Shown here one piece after another: positions 7,436 to 16,979 of a DNA stretch of 64,000 bases. Origin of the DNA: Spartinivicinus ruber (GTDB lineage Bacteria; Pseudomonadota; Gammaproteobacteria; Pseudomonadales; Zooshikellaceae); NCBI RefSeq assembly GCF_011009015.1, contig NZ_CP048878.1, positions 2,021,001-2,085,000 of the forward strand, in the 5' to 3' direction. Each line of letters starts with the position of its first letter. The stretch's first letter is position 1. The position numbers and the translations under genes were made by a program. The notes below the pieces were generated by a model. It searched no databases. It was not told where the DNA came from and saw nothing but the letters and a program-made list of their open reading frames with translations.

Positions 7436-10312
7436 ATGAACAATAAGATTTGGTATATTTCTCTAATCAGCTTGTTTGCTGCTTTAGGGGGGGGGTATTG
7501 GTTTAAACACCAGTTAGCGGGTGATAATAGCCAACATGCTGACTTGTTGATGCAAATTGAGCGAAACATAAGCTTGCTAATGGCTCAAGATATTCAATTA
7601 TCGCCCAAGCAGCAGCCTAATATTAATAGTCAAATCCAACAGTTGAAAGAGTTACAGCTGGTCATCGAGCAATATCAGCAGCAAGTAAATGATGTTTATC
7701 AATGGCATGATGAAGTTAAACATCAACAGTTTTTAGCTGCAAGCTATGAGTTTTTGGAGCAGTATAAGCGTTTCAATGATTTAAAAAATGATATCGATCA
7801 GGCTTTTTTACAATATTCTCAGCTCAGCACTCAGCTTAAAAATAACAGACATTTAGCGCCTCATATTGTACAGCTTTCAAGTAGCTTACTGTTGTATCAA
7901 TTACGTTTACTTCCTACTGCTAAGCAGCAAGCGCAAAAGGTTACCCAGTTTTTAGCTCGCTCGGCAGATGAGCCGGGGTTTCGTTCGCTCTCTAATAATC
8001 TGTGGCAAATGGTATCTTACACGGGGTTTTTGCTAGAAAACTTGGAGCTACAAGAGGCGCAACTTATTAAACTGAAAAATAACCCGATGGTAGATTTGTT
8101 AACTCAAATTTTAAGTTATCACGACAAAAATGTACAAAGCTATCAGCGCTTAGAGACCATTATAGTAAGCGCCTTTATTGTAACTATTTTGGGATTAGTA
8201 CTTGTTTTTAGTTTGCGAAAAAACCGTGAGTTGGCACAAAAAAGTTTACAAGCAGAAGCTGCAACCCGGGCTAAAAGCCAGTTTTTGGCAAATATGAGTC
8301 ATGAAATACGCACACCAATGAATGCAATTATTGGTTTTACCGAGCTAGTATTACAAAGTAGTTTAAATAAAAAACAAGTTGATTTTGTGCGTAAAATAAA
8401 AATCTCTGCAGAGTCATTATTGCTGATTATTAATGATATTTTGGATTTTTCAAAAATAGAGGCAGGAAAGTTAGAGATTGATCAAGTCACTTTTGATTTA
8501 ACTAAACAGCTGGATATATTATGCAATATGTTTGCACGTCGCTGTGAGCAAAAACAAATTGAAATGATTATTGATGATAAAACAGAACTAGCTCATCAGC
8601 TTATTGGAGATCCCTTAAGACTTAACCAAATACTCATTAACTTAGTAAGTAATGCAATAAAATTTACCGAAGAAGGGCAGGTCGTTATTACAATCGAAAA
8701 TTTGGATAAACAGGCCTTTGATCAACTAATTCATAATAAAAGTCAAGCTAGTGAAAGAGAATCACCAACTGAAAACAGAGCTTATTTGCGGTTTAGTGTG
8801 AGTGATACAGGGGTTGGCATTCCACCAGAGAAACAGAATAAGTTATTTCAAGCTTTTGCTCAAGCTGACAGTTCTACGACACGACAATTTGGGGGGACGG
8901 GTTTAGGTTTAAGTATTTGCAAAAGGTTAGTTGAGCTAATGGGGGGGGGAATCAGTGTTACCAGTGAGCTTGGTAAGGGCAGTCAGTTTAGTTTTTGTCT
9001 GCCTTTAAAAATGGAACTAACGGAAGTGATATGCCTGAGAGCGCCTGAATTAGCTGACAAGCATATTGTCTTGGTTGATGATAATTCATTGGTCAGTGAT
9101 GTTGTGGAACATATGTTAAAAGCGACTAAAGCAGATGTAATAACCTTTAACTCTGCCGCCGCCGCCTTGACTTATTTGGCTAAGCAACCTCTTTGTGACT
9201 TATTGATTATTGACTGGTGTATGCCAGAAATGAATGGCATTGAGTTAGTTAGGCATTTACGACTTATCCCTATCTATCAAAAATTACCTGTTGTGATAAT
9301 AACGGCTTTTGGTAATGAAAAGGTTCAGCAACAGGCTATTCAAGTCGGTGCCAAAGATTTTTTGGTTAAGCCTTTCACGACTTATGGACTTTGGCAGTCT
9401 ATTTCTCAAGCGATTGGTTTGTGGAGAAAGACTCAAGTAAACCAGCCAACAGCAAAACAGGTAACAAGTTTAGAAGGCATTCAGCTGTTGTTAGTAGAAG
9501 ATAATAAAATTAATCAGTTGTTAGTAAAAGAGTTTCTAAATAATTCTGGTGCTGTATTGGATGTGGCTTTCAATGGTCTGCAAGCTGTGAACATGGTTGA
9601 GCAACATTCATTCGATATTATTTTAATGGATGTACAAATGCCTGTTATGGACGGTTATGAAGCAACCCGAAAAATACGTGAGATGTACTCTGCTGAATTG
9701 CTCCCTATTGTTGCTATGACTGCAAATGCAATGAAGGGTGACAGAGAACGTTGTATAGCTGCTGGAATGAACGATTATATATCAAAACCAATAAAAAAAG
9801 ACTTATTATTTGAAGTGCTGCAACGACAATTATCGGTGGCATTACAAACAAAATCATCACAGGTGAACACAGAGGACAAACCCATGAGCAATAGCAGCAT
9901 TGATAATGTCTATGCTGCTAGGCTTTATACAGAGTATTCTAACAACCAGAGTGATGGGTTATATCCTTTATTGGATATCAAGGATGCTATTAACCGGTTA
10001 GCAGGTGATCAGGGGATGTATTGTAATCTACTAAAAATGTTCATTGCTGAATATACTCAAATGGCTGAAATGATTGTTGAAGATATTCATACTAATGAGT
10101 TAACACAAGCAGTAGATAAAGCCCATGCGCTAAAAGGGGTTGCAGCAAATTTGTCTGCCATTCAATTACAACAGCTAGCGTCCAATGTTGAACGCCAGTT
10201 AAGAGAGCAGCAATTACCAAGTGAGAAGATATTAGCTGCTTTAATTGATACCAGTAAGAAGACAATTGAGGCTATCGAACAGTATTGTTGCAAACAAACT
10301 GCGATTAATTAA
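7436..10312 (+). CDS. Hybrid sensor histidine kinase with two receivers and Hpt domain
   Basis: 958 residues, an inner-membrane BarA-type phosphorelay kinase. TM1 is at about 5-22, a helical periplasmic sensor of some 210 residues follows, and TM2 is at about 242-259. HisKA motif FLANMSHEIRTPMNAIIGF contains phospho-acceptor His289. The ATPase has NLVSNAIKFT (about 402), DTGVGIP (about 457) and GGTGLGLS (about 485). Receiver 1 carries Asp593 (LLIIDWCMP) and receiver 2 Asp732 (IILMDVQMP). The Hpt domain has His897 in AHALKGVAANL. All catalytic residues are present. There is no partner regulator next door, so the output is an unlinked response regulator. The start codon has only a weak ribosome site. 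Two runs of nine G lie inside the coding region. Confidence 0.93.
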   Translation: MNNKIWYISLISLFAALGGGYWFKHQLAGDNSQHADLLMQIERNISLLMAQDIQLSPKQQPNINSQIQQLKELQLVIEQYQQQVNDVYQWHDEVKHQQFLAASYEFLEQYKRFNDLKNDIDQAFLQYSQLSTQLKNNRHLAPHIVQLSSSLLLYQLRLLPTAKQQAQKVTQFLARSADEPGFRSLSNNLWQMVSYTGFLLENLELQEAQLIKLKNNPMVDLLTQILSYHDKNVQSYQRLETIIVSAFIVTILGLVLVFSLRKNRELAQKSLQAEAATRAKSQFLANMSHEIRTPMNAIIGFTELVLQSSLNKKQVDFVRKIKISAESLLLIINDILDFSKIEAGKLEIDQVTFDLTKQLDILCNMFARRCEQKQIEMIIDDKTELAHQLIGDPLRLNQILINLVSNAIKFTEEGQVVITIENLDKQAFDQLIHNKSQASERESPTENRAYLRFSVSDTGVGIPPEKQNKLFQAFAQADSSTTRQFGGTGLGLSICKRLVELMGGGISVTSELGKGSQFSFCLPLKMELTEVICLRAPELADKHIVLVDDNSLVSDVVEHMLKATKADVITFNSAAAALTYLAKQPLCDLLIIDWCMPEMNGIELVRHLRLIPIYQKLPVVIITAFGNEKVQQQAIQVGAKDFLVKPFTTYGLWQSISQAIGLWRKTQVNQPTAKQVTSLEGIQLLLVEDNKINQLLVKEFLNNSGAVLDVAFNGLQAVNMVEQHSFDIILMDVQMPVMDGYEATRKIREMYSAELLPIVAMTANAMKGDRERCIAAGMNDYISKPIKKDLLFEVLQRQLSVALQTKSSQVNTEDKPMSNSSIDNVYAARLYTEYSNNQSDGLYPLLDIKDAINRLAGDQGMYCNLLKMFIAEYTQMAEMIVEDIHTNELTQAVDKAHALKGVAANLSAIQLQQLASNVERQLREQQLPSEKILAALIDTSKKTIEAIEQYCCKQTAIN
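7487..7495 (+). repeat. G9 homopolymer in first membrane segment of the kinase gene
   Basis: Nine consecutive G encode part of the LGGGY segment at residues 17-21 of the hybrid kinase. A one-base slip would end translation within the N terminus, the usual arrangement of a phase-variable gene. The tract stands out in AT-rich DNA. Confidence 0.9.
8941..8949 (+). repeat. Second G9 homopolymer, at end of the kinase ATPase domain
   Basis: Nine consecutive G follow AAT and encode the MGGGI segment just after the G2 box. Slippage here would yield a kinase truncated before both receivers and the Hpt domain, a different product from slippage at the first tract. Confidence 0.9.
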
Positions 10313-10323
10313 CTAAAAGTTGC

Positions 10324-10581
10324 CTAGGGTCTGTTAACACTATTTGAATTACTACTGCCGTCGCCCAGTAAGGCACAAGGAATGACGTGTAGTCATTCTA
10401 CATAAATGACTTGTCACACTGCTGGGTGAAAAAATAATCACGGCCCGAAGGGTTATGACTGTAAAAGCAAGACTCGTTGTAGCTCATTGTTCATTTAGAA
10501 CCACTAAATTTCTCTCTTCGCGCCTCGATTAGTGCTGTTACAGTTACAACGGTGATTTCAAATAGTGTTAACAGGCCCTAG
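10324..10581. mobile_element. MITE-like element, 258 bp, with 25-bp terminal inverted repeats
   Basis: The left end CTAGGGTCTGTTAACACTAT and following bases (10324-10348) is the inverted copy of 10557-10581 with a single mismatch (T/C at position 7). Both ends carry CTAG, consistent with a 4-bp CTAG target as used by some IS5-group elements (inference). The interior shows no open frame of useful length. The element fills the gap between the hybrid kinase and the DUF99 gene, where its ends could also act as a hairpin terminator. Confidence 0.85.
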
Positions 10582-10588
10582 CGTAGAT

Positions 10589-11176
10589 TTAAGCTTGACG
10601 GCTACTTTCCCCTGTTTTAATGGCTGCACCTATTAGATGTGCAATTCTCAATGCTTCAGGAACATGCCCTTGGTCTGTTAGTCTAGAGAGAATTTGTGCT
10701 GCTATATTAGGAGATGTCCCTTGAGTTTGAAAATAAAAAGGATGTATCGCATGAATAGGCCCGGCATTTTGAATAAGTTGCCAACGGGCTTGCCAGTTAG
10801 ATAGGTTTTGTAGTGCTTGTTTAATTGCTGTTAAATCTGGCTGTTTTCTCATGACGGTAATACAAGGGCGTTCCAATTCATTAGCTAAGCGAGGCAAATC
10901 CACAATATTAAAACCACCGAAGGCAATACCATCAAGTAAAATGACATTAATTTGTGGATGAAATTTACTCGCCTTAACACAGTCGATTAGCACTTCAGTT
11001 GAATCAAAACCATCTCGGGTAATCGTTTGCCATAACATACCCTCAAAACGGGTGTTGTTACAGATTATACCACTGATGTTAACTTGCTGATGTTGGTGCT
11101 TTTTAAAAGGCGCATCATCAAATCCAATTGCTCGGATGTGTTTGTTTAATGCAATCAGTTGTTCAAGTGTCTTCAT
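10589..11176 (-). CDS. DUF99 (UPF0215) family protein
   Basis: 195 residues from the chosen ATG at 11176. The family pattern is clear: HIRAIGFDDAPF at the start, then ISGIICNNTRFEGMLW, TRDGFDSTEVLIDCV, NVILLDGIAFGGFNIVDLPRL and CITVMRKQPDL. DUF99 proteins are best known from archaea; their biochemical role is not established, although an endonuclease-V-like fold has been noted for the group. A GTG at 11284 would add 36 residues of poor family fit, so I prefer 11176, although neither site has a strong ribosome site. The gene is followed by a MITE and lies divergent from the CrbS-like kinase. It is unusual in a gammaproteobacterium and may be horizontally acquired. Confidence 0.8.
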   Translation of the reverse strand: MKTLEQLIALNKHIRAIGFDDAPFKKHQHQQVNISGIICNNTRFEGMLWQTITRDGFDSTEVLIDCVKASKFHPQINVILLDGIAFGGFNIVDLPRLANELERPCITVMRKQPDLTAIKQALQNLSNWQARWQLIQNAGPIHAIHPFYFQTQGTSPNIAAQILSRLTDQGHVPEALRIAHLIGAAIKTGESSRQA

Positions 11177-11373
11177 TTGATGTGAATAATCACTATTTAA
11201 AAGGATGATAGCAAAATACTGGTTTAACAGCTCATCGATTTGGATGAGAATATAGCGTAAAACCCTATAGTGCAGTTGTATCACCAGTTAGACTTTTATT
11301 TACTGGGATTTATCAGGTAGCTGTGTTATGTATACTCGCCATGTTTAAGTATTAAGTTTAATAGTTAAGTGAA

Positions 11374-14300
11374 ATGATTTCTGGATGGTCGCTAGCTGCC
11401 ATAACGATCTTATATGTGTCGTTTATATTTTTAATTGCCTACTTGGGTGACAGTAAGTTTAAGCGTTGGCCTAAAAATCGTTGGTTAGTGTATAGCTTAT
11501 CGTTGGCTGTATATTGTAGCTCATGGAGCTTTTATGGTGCTGTAGGGCAAGCAGCAAATAACTTGTGGTCTTTTTTGCCGTTATACTTGGGACCTATTTT
11601 GGTATTTTGTTTTGGCTATTCATTACTTGCCAAAATTATTGCTGTTGCCAAAGCTGAAAACATTACCACTATTGCTGATTTTATTGCTTTGCGATATGGC
11701 AAATCTAGGTCTTTAGCAGTGATGGTCACGTTGCTCGCAGTTATTAGCATCCTTCCATATATTGCAATGCAACTCAAATCAATAGTTATGGGGTACACCA
11801 TTTTAACGGATGGTACTGCCCATGCTTCAGCAGAAAATGTAGCAGGCACTCAAACAGCACTAATTGTCACTATCATGTTGGCAGTATTTACGATTTTATT
11901 TGGAACCCGGCAGCTAGATGTGACTGAGCATCACCCTGGAATGATGGTAGCTATTGCTTTTGAATCTATTTTGAAACTGGTGGCCTTTTTGTTAGTGGGT
12001 GGGGTGGTTACTTACTCGATTTATGGTGGTATGAGTGAGGCATGGCAATTAGCCAAAACCCATCAAATGACGTCTGACTTATTTCAGCAAGCGATCAATC
12101 CGATGACCTTTACTAGCCATATGCTATTAGCCATGGTGGCTATTATTTGTTTGCCCAGACAGTTTCATGTGATGGTGGTTGAGCATACTTCTGGTCAGGA
12201 CTTGAGTCGTGCACGTTGGCTGTTTCCTTTATATCTATGTCTATTTCCACTGTTTATTATCCCCTTGGCCTTAACGGGGGAAATGTATTTTGATGGCCAG
12301 GTATCCCCAGATACATTTTTAATTAGTTTACCAATGGCGCTTGGTTATGAACAGTTATCATTAATTGGGTTTATTGGCGGCTCTTCAGCAGCCATTAGCA
12401 TGGTGATTATGGCAACGATTGCGTTAAGCACAATGGTAAGTAATGACTTGGTCAATCCATTGTTACTGCGTAATCGGGTAAATAACCAATACCACCCATT
12501 AGCCATGAACCGTTTATTATTAAATACCCGTCGTGTAGCAATTGTACTCATTCTATTTCTGGCTTTTGTTTTTCAAGTGTCGTTAGGTAAAGTCGAATCA
12601 TTGGCATCCATTGGCTTGATTTCGTTAGCAGGGATAGGTCAGTTAGCACCAGCATTAATTGGCATTATTTATTGGCATAAAGCGAATAAAAAAGGTGTCA
12701 TTATTGGCCTATCATTAGGCATGTTAACTTGGCTTTATACCTTAATTATCCCACTGTTTTTAGAACAAGGGGGTAGTGTAGAAACCAGTAAGTGGTTTGC
12801 TTTGGTTCAATACACTTGGCTGAACCCAAGCCAGTTTTTATTTTATTCCTCGCTAGATCCCTTGAATCATGGCATTTTAGTAAGCCTGGGTATGAATTTG
12901 GTTGGCTTTTTGGTTGGCTCTTTATTAACTGAATCGGTTGTAAGTGAACGAATACATCCACCGTTAAGTTTACTTGAACAAAATACCACTAAGTGGCTTC
13001 CGCCAAAAATGCAGACCAGTAAAATCAGTTCCAATGACTTATTGGCATTAGCGACACGATTTGTTGGGGAAGAAAAAGCTAATGCTAGCTTTCAATTTTT
13101 TGAAGCCATTAATCATGAGCAACTGAATCTCAACCAACCTGCCTCCCCAGAGCTGGTTGTCCATACTGAACGTTTACTGGCTAGCTATATTGGTTCAGCT
13201 ACTGCACGCTTAATTCTGGATTTAGCCACTAAACGGCAGCATATTTATTTATCGGATGTGGCTATGATCGTTGATGAAGCATCCGCTGCTATCCATTTCA
13301 GTCGGGAAATGCTGCATGTTGCGATAGAAAATATCAGTCAAGGTATTACTGTTTTAGATAAAGACTTATGTTTAGTGGTTTGGAATAGTCGTTACTTGGA
13401 AATTTTTGATTACCCAGAAAGTTTTATTCATGTGGGCAAATCAATAGCGGAGGTGATTCGCTATAATGCGGCTAGAGGGTTATGTGGTCCAGTGATGGTT
13501 GAAGAATATGTGGCCAATCGACTTAATTACTTCAAGCAGGGGCTGCCCCATCGTATTGAGTTATGTTGGGATAATGGCACGGTAATCGAAGTGCAGATCA
13601 ATCCGCTGTTTGGGGGAGGGTTTGTTTCTACTTATACAGATATTACCCCTTTCCGGCGTGCTGAGCAGGTGTTAAAAGAAACCAATGAGTCTCTGGAAAT
13701 AAGAGTTCAGCAGCGTACCGAAGAGTTGTCCAAACTGAATCACGAATTAATGCAAGCCAAAGCTGAGGCAGAGCGAGCTAACCATAGTAAAACCCGATTT
13801 TTGGCTGCAGCCAGTCATGACCTGATGCAGCCTTTAAATGCTGCCCGGTTATTTGCAGCTATGCTAACCCAGCAATTAGTGGGCACAGAATATGAACAAA
13901 CTGCAGACCATTTGGATAGTGCTTTAAAGAGTGCAGAAGGTATTTTATATGACTTATTGGATATTTCGAAGTTAGATGCCGGTGTCACAACAGCCAATAA
14001 AAATGTGTTCAGTTTAGCTGAGTTGTTTCAGGAGTTAACCATTGAGTTTTCAGCAATGGCGCAAGAAAAGCAAATTGATTTTGCAGTAGTCGTTTGTCAT
14101 AGCTGTATTTATAGTGATAAACGGTTATTACGACGAGTGTTACAGAACTATCTAACCAATGCTTTTCGCTATTCCCGGGGGAGGGTGTTGCTAGGAGCTA
14201 GAAGGCAGGGAACGATGTTAAGTTTACAGGTATGGGATAATGGTGTGGGTATTCCAGATCACCAGCGCGAGATTATTTTTGAAGAGTTTAAGCAGCTCAA

Positions 14301-14898
14301 CCCCCTTCAACATGAGCAAGCTGAAGGGCTAGGTTTAGGCTTAGCCATTGCCAAAAGAATTGCTACGGTATTGGAGCATAATCTGTCAGTAGACTCGTGG
14401 GTTAATAAAGGTACAGTGTTTTCGGTAGAAGTACCTGTACAGGCGCAGCAGTGTATCACTGCTCTGTCTCCCCAAGCATCACCTGCCAATAATTGGACTA
14501 ACACATTAGCGGGTAAACAAGTTATTTGTGTTGATAATGATTTATTGATTTTAGAAGGAATGATGGGACTGTTGGAAAAATGGGGATTAAAGACTGTAGC
14601 CGCTCCTAATTGGCCTTTATTGCAAGAAGAGTTGGAAAATGAGCCTGATTTTACACCTGACTTGATTCTAGTGGATTACCATTTAGCTGATTCTACTAAT
14701 GGACTGAAAGTGGTAGATAAGTTGTGGAAACAGTATCAACAAACTATACCAGCTATTTTGATTACAGCTGATAATGACGAAGGGGTAATCCAACGAACAA
14801 AAAGTGCAGGTATTGGTTATTTAGCTAAACCTATTAAGCCTGCTGCGTTACGTGCCTTAATGGCAAAGCAGATAATCGAGGCTGTAGAAATAAACTAA
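11374..14898 (+). CDS. CrbS/MxtR-like SLC5-fused hybrid sensor kinase
   Basis: 1174 residues. The first 520 or so form a sodium:solute-symporter-like (SLC5) domain with about 13 membrane segments, starting ITILYVSFIFLIAYLGD. A linker and PAS region follow (about 640-770: ISQGITVLDKDLCLVVWN), then a coiled coil. HisKA has His815 in ASHDLMQPLNAARLF, with ATPase motifs NYLTNAFRYSRG, DNGVGIP and GLGLGLAIA. A C-terminal receiver has Asp1101 in ILVDYHL. This architecture is that of CrbS (Vibrio) and MxtR (Pseudomonas), which control acetyl-CoA synthetase and acetate use. The convergent NarL-type regulator next to it matches the usual partner, so the assignment is stronger than from either alone. 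All catalytic residues are present. Confidence 0.88.
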   Translation: MISGWSLAAITILYVSFIFLIAYLGDSKFKRWPKNRWLVYSLSLAVYCSSWSFYGAVGQAANNLWSFLPLYLGPILVFCFGYSLLAKIIAVAKAENITTIADFIALRYGKSRSLAVMVTLLAVISILPYIAMQLKSIVMGYTILTDGTAHASAENVAGTQTALIVTIMLAVFTILFGTRQLDVTEHHPGMMVAIAFESILKLVAFLLVGGVVTYSIYGGMSEAWQLAKTHQMTSDLFQQAINPMTFTSHMLLAMVAIICLPRQFHVMVVEHTSGQDLSRARWLFPLYLCLFPLFIIPLALTGEMYFDGQVSPDTFLISLPMALGYEQLSLIGFIGGSSAAISMVIMATIALSTMVSNDLVNPLLLRNRVNNQYHPLAMNRLLLNTRRVAIVLILFLAFVFQVSLGKVESLASIGLISLAGIGQLAPALIGIIYWHKANKKGVIIGLSLGMLTWLYTLIIPLFLEQGGSVETSKWFALVQYTWLNPSQFLFYSSLDPLNHGILVSLGMNLVGFLVGSLLTESVVSERIHPPLSLLEQNTTKWLPPKMQTSKISSNDLLALATRFVGEEKANASFQFFEAINHEQLNLNQPASPELVVHTERLLASYIGSATARLILDLATKRQHIYLSDVAMIVDEASAAIHFSREMLHVAIENISQGITVLDKDLCLVVWNSRYLEIFDYPESFIHVGKSIAEVIRYNAARGLCGPVMVEEYVANRLNYFKQGLPHRIELCWDNGTVIEVQINPLFGGGFVSTYTDITPFRRAEQVLKETNESLEIRVQQRTEELSKLNHELMQAKAEAERANHSKTRFLAAASHDLMQPLNAARLFAAMLTQQLVGTEYEQTADHLDSALKSAEGILYDLLDISKLDAGVTTANKNVFSLAELFQELTIEFSAMAQEKQIDFAVVVCHSCIYSDKRLLRRVLQNYLTNAFRYSRGRVLLGARRQGTMLSLQVWDNGVGIPDHQREIIFEEFKQLNPLQHEQAEGLGLGLAIAKRIATVLEHNLSVDSWVNKGTVFSVEVPVQAQQCITALSPQASPANNWTNTLAGKQVICVDNDLLILEGMMGLLEKWGLKTVAAPNWPLLQEELENEPDFTPDLILVDYHLADSTNGLKVVDKLWKQYQQTIPAILITADNDEGVIQRTKSAGIGYLAKPIKPAALRALMAKQIIEAVEIN

Positions 14899-14899
14899 A

Positions 14900-14919
14900 A
14901 TGCCCCCGTCAGGAGGCAT
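14900..14919. terminator. Bidirectional hairpin between kinase and response regulator
   Basis: ATGCCCCC-GTC-AGGAGGCAT forms a GC-rich stem with a small bulge, placed one base after the kinase stop. It overlaps the last codons of the convergent regulator gene. T-rich tracts are short on both sides, so termination strength is uncertain. Confidence 0.55.
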
Positions 14920-15583
14920 TTGCGGTATTGACTTCAGGCAATTTAACAGCAAGTTGCTTCATTAAAATAACAGCTTGAGTGCGGTTACGCACATTCAGTT
15001 TTTTAAAGATAGCCGTAGCATGGGCTTTAATTGTTGCCTCAGAAACCCCTAGATCAAAAGCAATTTGCTTATTTAGCAAACCTTCGGTCATCATGATCAA
15101 TACTCGATATTGTTGGGGGGTTAATGAGGCCAGCTTGTCTGTTAAATTGTGTCGCTCAGGGTTAGTGTTAGTCACCTGGTTTGCATATTGTTCTGGCAGC
15201 CATATTTCGCCATTAAAAATACATGTCAGTGCCTTATTAATCAAAGGCAACGGAGCAGACTTGGGAATAAAGCCTGCTGCCCCTTGGTTCATCACCTGCT
15301 GGATAACACTTTGATCTTCAGATGCTGATACAACAGCAACAGGAATGGCTGGATGATGGCTGCGTAAATAAATAAGCCCTGATAAACCATCAGCACCAGG
15401 CATCATTAAGTCTAATAAAATTAAATCGATATTTTGAAATTGACGCACTACTGTTTGCAGGCTTAGCATTGAGTCTGCTTCCAATAGTGTTGCTTCTGGA
15501 AAACCTTGGCTTAAGGCTTGCTTTAAAGCAGACCTGAATAAAGGATGGTCATCTGCAATGGCAATTGTGTAAGGAGTTATCAT
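14909..15583 (-). CDS. NarL/FixJ-type response regulator, CrbR/ErdR-like
   Basis: 224 residues. The receiver domain has the acidic pair IADDHP (Asp11, Asp12), phospho-acceptor Asp58 in LLDLMMPG, and a conserved Lys in GFIPKSAP. The C-terminal LuxR-type helix-turn-helix starts LTPQQYRVLIMMTEGLLNKQIA and includes SEATIKAHATAIFKKLNV. It converges on the SLC5-fused kinase, with 10 bp between the stops. This pairing is that of CrbS/CrbR or MxtR/ErdR, where the regulator activates acs and other two-carbon genes; none of those targets is in the window. It could serve another substrate, as the SLC5 ligand cannot be read from sequence. Confidence 0.88.
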   Translation of the reverse strand: MITPYTIAIADDHPLFRSALKQALSQGFPEATLLEADSMLSLQTVVRQFQNIDLILLDLMMPGADGLSGLIYLRSHHPAIPVAVVSASEDQSVIQQVMNQGAAGFIPKSAPLPLINKALTCIFNGEIWLPEQYANQVTNTNPERHNLTDKLASLTPQQYRVLIMMTEGLLNKQIAFDLGVSEATIKAHATAIFKKLNVRNRTQAVILMKQLAVKLPEVNTANAS

Positions 15584-15827
15584 CCTTCTTACCTCTAGTG
15601 TCGTGTCCTGTAGCCAGTTAGTCCATGGGTAGTGAATCTTGGCATGGTTGATGTAGCAACCATGGGGTACTACTTATAGACTTATGTAAAGATATTATGC
15701 TTCTTATTTAAAAAAATAGATAGTACTGTCGTGTATGAAGTATTCCTAAACTTCACAGGGTGGGATGGACAGTTTCTGTGGTCTGCTGAGATATTCGAGC
15801 TAGACCAGCAACGGGTGACAAATTGTA

Positions 15828-16922
15828 GTGCAGCAGAAAATTATTCACTTAGATTGTGACTGCTTTTTTGCCGCGATTGAGGTGCGAGATAACCCTCAAT
15901 TGTCAGGCAAACCAGTAGCGGTTGGAGGCGCGCCAGAGAAGCGAGGGGTTATCGCGACCTGTAATTATGAAGCACGTCAGTATGGAGTGCGTTCAGCAAT
16001 GGCTTCTGTCTATGCGAAAAAACGCTGTCCTCAGTTGATTATTTTAAAACCTCGGATGTCTTATTACCGCGATATATCCCAGGGTATCCAGGCAATTTTT
16101 CATGAGTATACGGATTTGGTTGAACCACTTTCTTTGGATGAAGCTTTTTTAGATGTGTCTGACAGTGTTCATTGTAAAGGTAGTGCTACGCTAATTGCTG
16201 AGGAAATTCGCCAGAGAGTGTTTGAAACGCAGCATATTACTATTTCGGCTGGGGTGGCACCCAATAAATTCTTAGCCAAAATTGCCAGTGACTGGCGAAA
16301 GCCAAATGGTTTATTTGTAATTACGCCAGAACAGGTAGTAGAGTTTATTCAACAGCTGCCAGTTAACAAAATCTATGGGGTAGGTAAAGTTACAACAACC
16401 AAGCTGAAGGCAATGGGAGTAGTTACTTGTGGTGATTTACAACAAATTTCATTGGATACGTTACTCAGTAAATTTGGTGTATTTGGTGAACGCTTATTTG
16501 AGCTAGCAAAAGGTATTGATAACCGTCAGGTGCAGCCTATTAGGAGACGAAAGTGGTTAAGTGTTGAGCATACCTACCCTAATGACTTAGTTGACTGGTT
16601 TGCTGTACAAGGACAAATTCCAACGCTATTGGCAGATTTGGAGAAAAGACTAGCACCTAAGTTAGCAGAAGGGTATGCAATTGGTAAACGGCAGGTAAAA
16701 GTAAAGTTTTACGATTTTACTCAAACTACTTTAGAAGAAGCTTGCCTGCCCCTATCATTACCAGAGGTGTTAACCCTTGATAATTATCAAGGGTTATTTT
16801 CCAAAGCATTTCAACGGGGGAAAAAACCAGTAAGATTGCTGGGCATTGGTGTGGGGTTAATTGACTTGTATGCCAGACACCCTGTCGAGCAGTTGGAGCT
16901 ATTTCCGCTGCATAAACAATAA
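15828..16922 (+). CDS. dinB: DNA polymerase IV (Y family)
   Basis: 364 residues, full length for the family. The catalytic acidic residues are Asp9 in IHLDCDCFF and Asp104/Glu105 in LSLDEAFLD. The steric-gate region FFAAIE, helix-hairpin-helix INKIYGVGKVTTTKLKAMGV and little-finger domain follow. The C terminus ends in QLELFPL, a good beta-clamp-binding motif. The enzyme performs error-prone translesion synthesis. The start is GTG at 15828, chosen because it places the first active-site motif at the normal distance; no strong ribosome site precedes it. No clear LexA box is visible in the 244 bp upstream. Confidence 0.96.
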   Translation: MQQKIIHLDCDCFFAAIEVRDNPQLSGKPVAVGGAPEKRGVIATCNYEARQYGVRSAMASVYAKKRCPQLIILKPRMSYYRDISQGIQAIFHEYTDLVEPLSLDEAFLDVSDSVHCKGSATLIAEEIRQRVFETQHITISAGVAPNKFLAKIASDWRKPNGLFVITPEQVVEFIQQLPVNKIYGVGKVTTTKLKAMGVVTCGDLQQISLDTLLSKFGVFGERLFELAKGIDNRQVQPIRRRKWLSVEHTYPNDLVDWFAVQGQIPTLLADLEKRLAPKLAEGYAIGKRQVKVKFYDFTQTTLEEACLPLSLPEVLTLDNYQGLFSKAFQRGKKPVRLLGIGVGLIDLYARHPVEQLELFPLHKQ

Positions 16923-16953
16923 CACGTACTTAACTTGTTAAGTACGTGTTATT
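16918..16953. terminator. 17-bp perfect inverted repeat between dinB and yaeH
   Basis: AATAACACGTACTTAAC and its exact complement flank a TT centre. The repeat starts in the dinB stop region and sits between two convergent genes, so it is best read as a bidirectional terminator. No long T tract follows. Confidence 0.75.
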
Positions 16954-16979
16954 GTGCAAAAAGACCTGAATAAACTGCC

